From: Liolophura sinensis
Lineage: Eukaryota > Mollusca > Polyplacophora > Chitonida > Chitonidae
DNA: 64,000 nucleotides
Reading direction: 5' to 3'
Assembly: GCF_032854445.1 (NCBI RefSeq)
Contig: NC_088300.1
Span: forward strand, 68,486,984 to 68,550,983
The position numbers were made by a program, and so were the translations under genes. The notes under the pieces are model-generated. The model ran no database searches. It saw nothing but the letters and a program-made list of their open reading frames with translations, and was not told where the DNA came from. Below are positions 1 to 10,300 of the stretch, piece after piece (positions within the stretch are counted from its first letter, which is position 1; each line of letters starts with the position of its first letter).

Positions 1-770
1 CCACTGTCGACAATATCAAGAAATATTTCCGATTGTCAAAAGCAAAATACAAAAACAATTGACTGAAAATAAAATGAATATGTAAGAAAGATTTTACCCG
101 CTCTCTTTGGCAGCCATGGAAGTTCAAATTCGGTTTTACATGGGGCAGTAGGAAGATATACAGTCCCAGCAGCCTGTCGTGGAGTGTTGGATCATCTAGG
201 GAGCGAAGCATTTTCTCCACCTGTCCCAAATAGACGTAAACTGTAAGAAATTCTGCATGAGCGAGTTTAAAACTTATCACCCGACCACTTTTGATAAATT
301 ATCAATGTTGAAAAACGAGATATATTTAACGAAAATAAAATTCCACTTACTAAGACAAGTTTACTCCAAGATAAACACTGCTCCAAATAACGTCTTAATT
401 TGACACTTTTTTTAGTGTACTCCGCCAGTGACAAGATACAGGAGTGAAGTCAAAGCACTTTTGAGTAGTGACAAATCACTGTTCGCCCTGTCTTGTCTGT
501 GTCTTGCATTGGGCTTGAAGTTAATAATAGGAATAGAATGTATTAAGAGAGTATAACTAAGACTCCTTTATTGTCGCAGGCGAATGGCAGTGGAAGAAAC
601 ACGTCACTGAGTACGGGGTCGTTTTGGGTGCAGAACAAGACACATGGGCGGAGCATACATTTACCCCTATATAATCACTCGTTACTTCATCTAAACTGAA
701 AGATCATCTCTATGCATTATTATGTATTGCTATTCTTGTTAAGATTTCTCCAACTGCTAACTGCTAATTG
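1..770. repeat. Inverted-repeat arm IR1-left (truncated by window edge)
   Basis: The reverse complement of this stretch matches 6180-6857, from the shared GATATTGTCGACAGTGG end to the CAGTTTAGAGGAAGTAACGAGT end. Positions 720-770 also match 21240-21290 in direct orientation, so this is the same inverted configuration as the one in the C unit. It contains a minus-strand copy of the orphan 143-bp exon. The arm may continue left of the window. Confidence 0.85.
98..240 (-). other. Orphan 143-bp exon, copy 1
   Basis: An exon-like block of unknown family reads on the minus strand between an acceptor TTTCTTACAG and a donor GTAAAA. The open frame contains GQVEKMLRSLDDPTLHDRLL and ends FHGCQRER. It is one of six copies in the window (also near 6618, 18.2 kb, 20628, 31006 and 56945). 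Coding nature is inferred because the frame stays open and both splice sites are kept in several copies. I do not recognise the domain. No second exon of the same gene could be linked to it, so it may be a dispersed fragment rather than part of a working gene. Confidence 0.55.
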
Positions 771-1130
771 CTAACTGTCATTAAATCGGCATTTTGAACC
801 TTAAATGATTTCACAACTCAAGCTCAAGATCTACGTCGTTTTTCTTCCTCTTCGTTCGCCAGAAATATGTAATAACTGTCTGGTTTTAAATAAACTCTTT
901 TTGCTAAGATATTTTGTTTGGATATCTCTTTTACATTTGTTCACAAAGTATGTTACATCGAGTAATTGATCCATTGACTGATCTGAGATTGACTCTGCCC
1001 GTACCCCAGGTTCTATTGAGCTTTCCAGTCAGCTTCCTGGGAGACTTCCTCCAGGTATTTTCCCCATTTTAGAGCCATAAATCTGACAGCCAATATATCA
1101 GGACAATATCCCTTACTAAAGGGCCCAGCA
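771..1130. other. Non-coding stretch, nothing recognised
   Basis: AT-rich sequence between the inverted-repeat arm and a SINE. No open frame of note, no splice-flanked exon and no repeat shared with the rest of the window was seen. Confidence 0.5.
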
Positions 1131-1134
1131 TGTA

Positions 1135-1495
1135 TCAGATCGTTAACTAGTGGTTAAGGGTGCTTGCCTTTCCATCGCTAAAACACCCAAGCCACCGGTT
1201 CAAAACCGCCGTGCAATTTGTACATTTTCTCACTTACATTGTATTCGTGGTGACAATATGCGGCTGACGACGTTCACAGAGCCATTTCCGCAATCTGACA
1301 TTCGTTTAAGACCATTGACTTCTACCAATATGGCTTCCTCTCTGGCCGTACGTGGGAACGTCTGCCAGCAACCTGCGGATGGTCGTGGGTTTCCCCCAGG
1401 CTGTCCCCGGTTTTCCTCCCACTGCAATGCTGGGTGCCGCCGTATAAGTGAAATATTCATGGGAGCGGCCTGAAACACCAATCAAGCAAATAAAT
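1135..1495 (+). mobile_element. SINE with an atypical tRNA-like head
   Basis: The 3' two thirds is the window's common SINE body (GGCTTCCTCTCTGGCCGTACG, CCGCCGTATAAGTGAAATATTC, then CACCAATCAAGCAAATAAAT). The 5' part differs: it has a TGGTTAAGGGTG A-box-like and a GGTTCAAAACC B-box-like motif, unlike the usual head with TGGCTCAGTTGG. It may be a second SINE subfamily with another tRNA head, or two SINEs fused. Confidence 0.7.
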
Positions 1496-2177
1496 TCTAC
1501 CAATATGGTGTGAATGTGTCTAAGTAACATGTGTTAAACCTTTTCAGTACTTGCCAAAGAAAGATTATTACCCCGTTCATTTAAGTCATAAGTTGCAAGT
1601 CCTTATAAAGCCAAACTTAGAACACGAAAGAACTGAGATTGTGGTTAGTACATTGTTCTGCTGTAAATATTTTAGAGCGAAACATTTTAATTGTTGCTGA
1701 CTTGACTTTTTGACTTGAAAAAGTCTTGAAAAATATGGGCCCACGGCCATTTGAGTCAATACACAGCAAACTATTCACAGCACTGTGCGAATAGGATTCT
1801 TCCGATTTATTGTCTCCTATTGGCCTATATTTGGCATCCGTAAAGTATGCAAAAGCATAAACGCCCGGTATACCAATGTGTAGCCATTGAACGTTAGAGC
1901 TAGAGGAAACATAAAAAATTACATTTGATGGAGGAGTGCGAAAAATTAGTAGTAAATGTGGAAACAGCTTTTGTACGGTGGGTTTTTTTATCCACCTCTT
2001 ATGTATTGTCTTATTGTGTAATAATTTTGTAAATAGGGATGTAACAAGCTAACAAATGTGTTCAACCTGGATTTTGATCATATTTTATATTTTTATTACA
2101 TTCAGACATATTATCACAGTTCAGCTTTAATGTATGTGTTTAAATATGAACAACAAATTTACATTCAAATAAATTTA

Positions 2178-2445
2178 GGAGGCCCCGTAGCTCAGTTGAT
2201 TAGCGCCTTAGCGTAGCATAATGACCCAGGAGCCTTTCACCAATGCGGTCGCTGTGAGTTCAAGTCCAGCTGGTGTGGCTTCATCTCCGGCCGTCAGTGA
2301 GAAGGTCTGTCAGCAGCTTGAGGATGGTCGTGGGTTTCTTCCTGGCTCTGCCCGCTTTCCTCACATCATAATGCCGGCCGTCATCGTATAAGTGAAATAT
2401 TTTTGAGTACGGCATAAACCACCAATTAAATAAATTTATTACACA
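2178..2445 (+). mobile_element. tRNA-derived SINE, full length
   Basis: The head GGCCCCGTAGCTCAGTTGAT carries the A box and GAGTTCAAGTCC the B box. The body and the tail CACCAATTAAATAAATTTATT follow in the usual order. It is slightly diverged from the other copies. Confidence 0.85.
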
Positions 2446-2879
2446 TGTATTACATCCTTTTAAGAACATTATTATGCAAAGACTAAGAAGTGGTCCTAAA
2501 TACTCACCATAGAAAATTTAGTTTAAATACCCATTTCTCCTTTAAGAAAAAATCGAAAATCATCTGTTTTTGGCATTTTCTCCTTTAACATTGAGATGCT
2601 TACTAGGCAATTCTGAAGATTAATACATACAGTGCCGTGTCACACGTATATCGTTATGCCCATAGCTTTGGGCCACTTAAAGGGTATCTTTTTCATTAGT
2701 ACTGCAGATGTTGCTCAGACCTGCACCATACCGTACTTACTGGAAGGCTGAGTCACTATACCTTACGCTCACCGCTTTGTACTTTTTTTTTTGCAATGGA
2801 CATAAGTAAACAGCTGCAGTCAGTCGGACTGGGATAAATATTTTGATTAAATGACATTTTATATAAAAAGGCAAGGGCA

Positions 2880-4500
2880 CGATTTGGATACTGCATGACG
2901 TGCCTTAAAATTTCCAGGGTCTTTCCGGGACCATTGAAAACTGTGCTGGCTTTTGTTTACATGATTTCGTCCGAGTTGCTAAACCAAGTCTACACACCCT
3001 GCCGCCAATCCACTCAGTCATTTGATACCATACTTCCATAGTGTTCATTGAATGTATGGACATCTAATGAGTTTCACGTTGGGTTTGTAATGGACATGAT
3101 GTATATATGTGTGCCTAATGAATGCTATGAATGAGTATGGCGTTAAACAACGCTCAGATAAATAACTGGGTTCCAAAGCGGCGAAAAGGGATCATTTGTT
3201 TATCTGTAAACCAGCCAGTCAAAGGCTGGAAAATTAGGCTCTATGTAAATATATGCCCATGCTCCAAGCACTCAGCATGATTCACGTGTTCACGTTACTC
3301 CAGCAAAAACGATTTGGTTTGAATTAAATTTAAGTTTTATTATTGCGGATTTGTATAATTTATTCAATTACATGGTGCCATGTGTTCGTCAGGAAAAAGG
3401 GTCAAAGGAGTTAAAGTAAGCAAACAGGGGTCTACACCATTTCGAATATCGAACACGATAAACAAGGGGGGTCACTCTTAATGAACATGGCCTAGACTGC
3501 CATCAAACAAAATTCGAAATAAAATAGTTCTTCGACATGCACTCATTACTTGTAATCGTTTTAGGACATGTGCCAGATTACCACATGGTATCTCTCACTG
3601 TTCACAAGTTTTCATTCTGTGGTCGCGTTACGGTGAAACTTCGTAAGATCGCCTAAATTTCCTTTCTATAGTCTTTTCCTTATCGCCAGTCACCTTTATT
3701 CAGCCTGTCTATAACATCAGTCATACTCACTAGCACAATTACCCTCCGTTGGTGACACGTAATAACACAAGGTCTACACACTGATATGTTTTACGTTCAT
3801 ATTACTGCAAGGAAAATGCAGTTAGAATACTTTTTCTAATTGATAATGTTCAAATCCATAAGCCTGGTTTCAACACTAAGAACTCTTTGCCTCAAGCGAC
3901 GTCAAGATTATTCCAGAACAAGTGGCATAGTGGACAATAGGTGTGGAGAGTAATATGTTTTATAATAGATGCACCAACACGCGATTAGAAGAAGCTCCAC
4001 GCGTAAACATGGCCTACACGACTGTCTTAGCGAACAGACTACCCTGTCTTCTATAACAAAATTTCTAACATCCAGTTTTAAACCCATACGACCGTGATTA
4101 ATATACTACAAGAGATAAAATAAAATTCATTTATGAAGGTTATAGTATACTAATATGTGCTAATATATACTAATATGTCAAATATAGCAATCTCAAAAAA
4201 TGGCTTAGATTAAATTCGCAGTTTAGATAACTGGTGTCACCCTCTCTCAAAATATATTGAACTCCGCCCAATATCCAGCATGCCACTGTTTTTTCCTTTT
4301 TTCAATAATTGACAACATCCGACGCAATAGTTCTTGCCGTCGTAACCAAGCTTATTCAGTACACATTATGAAACAGAAAATGTGTTCTAGCTTCACTTTC
4401 TGGAAAATGGACTTCCAACACATCCATGTGTAAATCTTGTATTCTTACGTGTCATTGACTAAAGGCAATATTGGTAATTTTACAGACAGCTGAATATATT
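2880..4500. repeat. Inverted-repeat arm IR3-left
   Basis: This stretch is a diverged reverse complement of 28130-29580. Anchors include the TGAGTATGGCGTTAAACAACGCTCAG region (3136 onward) against 29350-29390, and the TTAGATAACTGGTGTCACC region (4224 onward) against 28264-28285. No convincing coding exon was found inside either arm. Confidence 0.8.
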
Positions 4501-4773
4501 TATTTTTATTCTTTTTTATTTTGATTGGTGTATTACGACGTACTCAAAAATAATTCATATATACAACGGCGGCCAGCACTATGGTTGGAGGAAAGCGGGC
4601 AAAGCCCGGGTGAAACCCACGACCTCCAGCAGGTTGCTGCCAGGCCTTCCCATGTTCGGCCGGAGAGGAAGCCAGCATGAGCTGGTCTTGAACTCACAGC
4701 GACCGCAATGGTGAGAGGCTCCTGGGTCATTACGCTGCGTTAGCGCGCTAAACAACTGAGCGATGGAGGTCCC
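4497..4773 (-). mobile_element. tRNA-derived SINE, minus orientation
   Basis: It begins with the T-rich complement of the tail (TTTTGATTGGTGTATTACG) and ends with the complement of the tRNA head (CTAAACAACTGAGC). It lies beside the start of the segment that is directly duplicated near 29610. Confidence 0.85.
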
Positions 4774-4879
4774 CAGCTGGATATAGGCGACTGGCTAAAA
4801 GGAATAGACTATGCTCCAATGAATAAAAATATCAGTCGGTCAATTATAGCAAGTATTTGTTAAATGCATGGTGATGCTT

Positions 4880-5127
4880 GTTTGACTGGTGTTTTACGCC
4901 GTACTCAAGAATATTTCATTTATATGACGGCGGCTAGCATTATGGTGGGTGGAAACCGGGCACAGCCCGGGGGAAACCCACCACCATCCGTAGATTGCTG
5001 ACAGACCTTCCCACGTTCGGCCGGAGAGGAAGCCAGCATGAGCTGGACTTGAATTCACAGCATTGGTAAGAGAAGCCTGGGTCATAACGCTGAGCTAGCG
5101 CGCTAACCAAATGAGCCACTGAGCCCC
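4880..5127 (-). mobile_element. tRNA-derived SINE inserted in a duplicated segment
   Basis: The complement of tail, body and head is present (TTTGACTGGTGTTTTACGCC to CTAACCAAATGAGCCACTGAG). The paralogous segment around 29750 lacks it, so it inserted after that duplication or was lost from the other copy. Confidence 0.85.
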
Positions 5128-5466
5128 AGCATGGTGATAAAATTTCTAAGGTAACAACATTTATCTTCAATTAAAACTAATTGCGCATAAATGTCCATAA
5201 AGTTTTCAAACATTTGGAATATACATCAACGAATCTCCCGATATCATCTGTAATTGACCTTAATAGTGTTGCCTGTTTCATGATAAGCGTAATTCATTGC
5301 ATATCTTATTTAAAATGATACCGGTACGGTATTAAACTAAATTCCCTGCTTTGAACTAAAGCAGATTTACCATGTGAAACTTCCTATATACGTTTCCTAT
5401 TTCTTTGGGGCGTAACACGAAAGTGATGGAGCAATCAATAATTGAATCAATTTAAAAAGATATTAA

Positions 5467-5706
5467 TGTATTTATTTATTTGATTGGTGTTTTACGCCAT
5501 GCTCAACTTATATGACGGCCGACAACATTATGGTGGCAGAAAACCGGGCAGAGCCCGGGGGAAACCCACGACCATCCGCAGGTTGCTGACAGACCGTCCC
5601 ACGTACGGCTAGAGAGGAAGCCAGCATGAGCTGGTCTTGAACTCACAGCGACCGCATTGGTGAGAGGCTCCTGGGTCAGCTAACCAACCGAGGAACGGAT
5701 GCCCCC
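5467..5706 (-). mobile_element. tRNA-derived SINE, minus orientation, head partly deleted
   Basis: Tail complement TTTATTTGATTGGTGTTTTACG, body, and a shortened head (GGTCAGCTAACCAACCGAGG) that lacks the usual ATTACGCTGCGCTAGCGC block. The matching segments near 19690 and 30160 have no SINE here. Confidence 0.85.
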
Positions 5707-6179
5707 GATATTAATGTAAGATGCAAGATAAGAACAAAAGAATCAGAAATATGAAAGCGATGGCAGAGATTTTATTGAAGTTAATTAACTATTACATATT
5801 TGGGGATGGATAGATATTGAGAAGTAAAAAGTATCTGTGATCAAATGTACAGTTCGCTTCAGTAAAAGGCAAGTGGACTGTCTTGTGCTGGTTATATTGG
5901 ACTCTGGTCCCCATTACTGTCTTCTCTGTGTGAATATCCCTCTACGGCCACTTGAGTGCGAAAATAAAGGAGTTTTACTTATATTTTTCATTGATACATT
6001 TTAATAATATTTTCAATATAAAGCATAGTTCAAGATAGAAGTAATATATACTTCTCTCTTGAATTATGTTTTACATTGAATAGTATAGAAAGACACAAAA
6101 CAGAAAAATATAACAGAAAAGCGTTCAGAAAACACGCGTCTAAATTAAAGATTATACAATAATTTCTATAACAGATAAT

Positions 6180-6857
6180 CATTCAGTTTAGAGGAAGTAA
6201 CGAGTCATAATATAGTCGTAAAATCATGTTCCACCCCAATGTCGTGTTCCGCACCCAAGGCGATACGGTACTCCGTGACGTGCTTCTTTCACTGCCACTC
6301 GGCTGCGGAATATAAAGGAGTTTAGTTATCCACACTTACTACATTCTAAACCTATTATTCACTTAAAGCCCAGTGCAAGACACAGACAAAATAGGACGAA
6401 TAGTGATTTGTCACTACCCAGACGTGCTGTCGCTCCACGGTTTTGTGACGTCACAATTTGATAACTTTTTACTTGTCTTCGTGGGTGAACTTATTGGCTA
6501 TTAAAAAGATATTAATTTACCATTTTATAACCATTGAATATATCTCGTTTTTGAACACTTTTTAACAAAGTGATCTGGGGATAAGTTTTAAAATCACTCC
6601 TGCAGAATTTCTTACAGTTGGCGTCTATTTGGGACAGGTGGAGAAAATGCTTCGCTCCCTAGATGATCCAACACTCCAGGACAGGCTGCTGGGACGGTAT
6701 ATCTTCCTACGGCCCCATGTCCAACGGAATCTCAACTTCCATGGCTGCCAAAGACAGCGAGTAAATTTTTCTTACATATTCAGTTTATTTTCAGTCAATT
6801 GTTTTTGTATTTTGCTTTTGACAATCGGAAATATTTCTAGATATTGTCGACAGTGGA
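6180..6857. repeat. Inverted-repeat arm IR1-right
   Basis: Reverse complement of 1-720 (see that arm). The two arms are separated by about 5.4 kb that contains four SINEs and the IR3-left arm. Confidence 0.85.
6618..6760 (+). other. Orphan 143-bp exon, copy 2
   Basis: Plus-strand copy of the orphan exon, with acceptor TTTCTTACAG at 6608-6617 and donor GTAAAT at 6761. The frame is open and shows GQVEKMLRSLDDPTLQDRLL and HVQRNLNFHGCQRQR. It lies about 560 bp beyond the last exon found for LLTP A and faces it (convergent). The same convergent placement is seen beside LLTP B and D. Confidence 0.55.
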
Positions 6858-7014
6858 ACTACAATAACGAGTCATCTATTTGAGTTGAACCGAATGGGGA
6901 TCATCCTCACATACACATGGTTTACCATTAAACAATAACGTTGGCTGACAAAAATCGCAAACAAATCTTTCTTAATGAGCAAAAAGAGAAAATACAAGGA
7001 TTTAAACTATATAT

Positions 7015-7100
7015 GTATTTGATTGAAGATCAACGTTGTATGCTAATACATGGCGGTCAATTTTATGGTTGGAGGAAACCCTGGTGACTAACTCTCCTAT
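7015..7100 (-). mobile_element. Degenerate SINE fragment
   Basis: TATTTGATTGAAGATCAACG and TTATGGTTGGAGGAAACC resemble the tail and body complement of the SINE family, with many changes and no head. Confidence 0.45.
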
Positions 7101-7318
7101 ATATGACATGTATGAGACCGAGAATACTACACGTGTGTATCATACTGAGTAAGGCAAATCATTTCCCGGAAGATCTTATTATTTTCAAACATACTGACAC
7201 TGCAATTCTGACAAAACCTAATCCACATGTGGTCTTACCAAACGAACGTATCTTTTCCTTATGAGTCAAGTTTTTCAAACGAATCATTACCGTTACAGAA
7301 TATCAATGATATACATAC

Positions 7319-10300
7319 CGGCCAAAGTTTGATACGTATCTTGGTACGAAGCTCGTACCAGAATTCGATGCTGACGCTATTTCGATCGTGACCATGTGAC
7401 AGTGAGACACAGGGCCAACTGCAGCTGGAAAACACCCGCAATTCCGCCTTCAGATAGTAGTTAAAGTCAAACCCAATATCAGCACCACCTCGAATCACGG
7501 CCTGTCAGAATGAATATCACAGAATATATTGCACACATCTCATGTAACACAGAAATAGTACTTAATTTATTATGCAATTTATTTTTAATGAGAACAGCAC
7601 GGGAAATATATATCTGAAATGGTTACATATATGCAGATCAAGACATGGGTATATTTAGTGACAATATGTGGCTCTATTCTATAATGTGTTACAGATTCGG
7701 TTTATTTGTTTCTCACTGGAAACGTTTGAATGTTTCTTTTAGCATACAGCGGAATTGCAAATATGAATTGGGGATTGAAGAGTCTACCAACTTGCCAAAT
7801 GGCACTTTTTACTCTACTATATATTTGTGTCTAATAAAATCAGTTATGTAGCCATAGGAATATGATAAGAGGCATATATTACCAGACCGATGGAGGCCCC
7901 AGCTGCCGCTCGTGCTCTAACCCTTGGGATAAGCTGAAGGCACGTGGCTGACGCTTGGCATGAAGTGAAACTTTGATCCAAATAGAGGCTGGGGCTGATC
8001 TTCAAATAAATATTTATTGACGTGATGAGAAGTGGAATTCTAAGCAGGCGTATAGTAAGAGGTCTGGGATTCCACAGCCGGCGAGTTACAGTTTTTGGCT
8101 GCACATAAAATTGTGAAGATAAGAGTGTTTTCCCTCCTACATTTACATACACTCTTGCAGAAATTCTAGAGTTGCTGTTCAGGAAGTACACGTAAATTGT
8201 ACCGATTCTAAAAGTTTTCGAAAAGACCTTGCCTTTAGCTACCACTCTGGCAAACAACTTGGCCCTCGAGGATCTGGTGTCACAGCCAACGAAGAATCCG
8301 CCATAGAGATCAGCGTTGGCCTTTGATCCTCCCACACGGAAGTGAGCGAGACAGTGGCGACGTCTATTGTACGTTCTCAAGTCGGATTGGAAAGTGCTTG
8401 CGGACTGTATATCACTGTATCTTCCACTATAGTCGCTCCAAACAGAACATGTGGCATGTTCAAGACTTCGCTTTTGTATTCTACCGGTGTGATTTGTCTC
8501 AAGTGGAGAAGAATGCATGTTACTCATACGAAGTTGTACTAAGATTTGGTCAACATCTGTTTGCAATTTCTTTTTGAAGTATCGTATAGCTGTGTCCAAA
8601 ACACACCCCAGATTGTCCGTTTGTGTCAGGAAGTGAGCCAAAGACCTGTCAAAAGCGTTCATTCCGACGAGAGGCCATTGAGAGAGATTGTCCTCGGATT
8701 TTTGATTTGCCATGATATCTATCAGCAGATGTATAGCTTCTTCTACCACTTCACAATTGGCTGATTCCAGAACCTGAATTAAGAAACCAACGGTTTCCTG
8801 TTTATTGACGAAACGCCTTGCCGCATGCGTCACGGCTATCCTCAGACTTCCGCTCGCCTCGCAAACTGAACCAATCTCCAAGACTCTTGAGAGTAGCTTC
8901 TCATCCTCCATATTTCCGGCAGCTTCCAGAGCGTCGATATGGTCGGTGTCTTCTGGACAGTTTCCTTCTTTAATGTCATCTAGCTGTGTCAGTAAAATTC
9001 CTCTGAGGATCGACTTGACAGAGTCTGATACCGAGTCCTGTCCTGCCAACGTCCCCATAACCAGCAGCAAGGCACGAGCTATCTCTAAGTTTGCTGAATC
9101 AGACTCGTACAAATCAATCAGAAGTTTGATAAAGTCGTCCGATGGATTTGTCATAGTGGACACCGTGTCAATAACATTGGACAACTGCTCATGGGTAAGT
9201 TGACTGTCAGCAGATAACAGGTATTGAAACACCTACAACATGAATAACTGGTGTAAAAACTGCTTGTTGCCTGTTTTATCTTTTATGTAGATAGCATCAT
9301 TATTTTGAAGATTTATAGACAGTATGCACATGCCGTGTACCAGTGTCCATTCGAAGAACTTTGGTTATTAAGTGTAAGTATTATAAATAAAACAAAGTCA
9401 AATTAATATCGCTGCCTTCTTTTTAACTAAATCTATTTTAAAACTCATGTTATGGTCGTAAAAGCCGCGACCATTGCTCATTCGGATTCAGACAGTTTAA
9501 CAAACCTCTTCAGCAAGGGCACCTCCTCCTTGTGCGTACAGAGACAACATTGGTTGACAGATGTCCCATGTCACGTGACACTGAGCCAGCATCTGGAAAT
9601 ATGATGGGGAAGTTTAGAGAGGTACATTATTCTACCAAAGTACAGTGGGTTGGCTTTTTTAGTTACATACTGAAATTTTACTGTATCTAAATAGAAGCAA
9701 TGGAGCAAACAGAAAGTTCATGATATATTCGGTAATGATCAGGACTTCGCTAGGCATGTTAACAACTTAAAAATACTCACACCGTAAGAACGTGGGACTA
9801 AAATGTCCATAAGTGGGGTTTTGTTGTGGCGCCGCAGGTACGTCTTAACCTTTTCGTTCCCAATGTTTGTCTCAAGAACGACAATTTCCTTTAAAAGGTC
9901 AACTACGTAAAAAAATGGATACATTGACAGAATTAGCAGCCCAAAGGTGAAAGAAATAATTTATTTATTTATTTGATTGGTGTTTTACGACGTACTCAAG
10001 AATATTACACTTATACGACGGCGTCCAGCATTATGGTGGGTGGAAACCGGGTACAGCCCAGGGGAAACCCACGACCATCCGCAGGTTGCTGGCAGACCTA
10101 CCCACTTACGGCCGGAAAGGAAGCCAGCATGAGCTGGACTTGAACTCACAGCGACCGCATTGGTGAGAGGTTCCTGGGTCATTACGCTGCGCTAGCGCGC
10201 TAACCGACTGAGCCACGGAGGCCCCTGAAAGAAATAAAAACAGCTTGTCGAAAGTAATTCTATTAAATCCTTTTTTATGTATTATTTTAACACCTGTCCA

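Larger units (their letters stand above)
4775..6860. repeat. Direct segmental duplication, A unit left part
   Basis: Apart from the two SINEs this aligns directly with 29610-31200, for example at the shared TATAGGCGACTGGCTAAAAG and ACTTGTCTTCG sites. The 5180-5950 part has a third copy at 19440-19955. It ends with the plus-strand orphan exon. Confidence 0.85.

Noticed and set aside
1150-1530. Small frames of 74-107 codons on both strands
   Set aside because: They lie in a SINE; the same peptides recur wherever the SINE occurs.
8323-9203. Plus-strand frames opposite LLTP A exon 12 (and the same opposite B and D)
   Set aside because: They are shadows of a strongly coding minus-strand exon.
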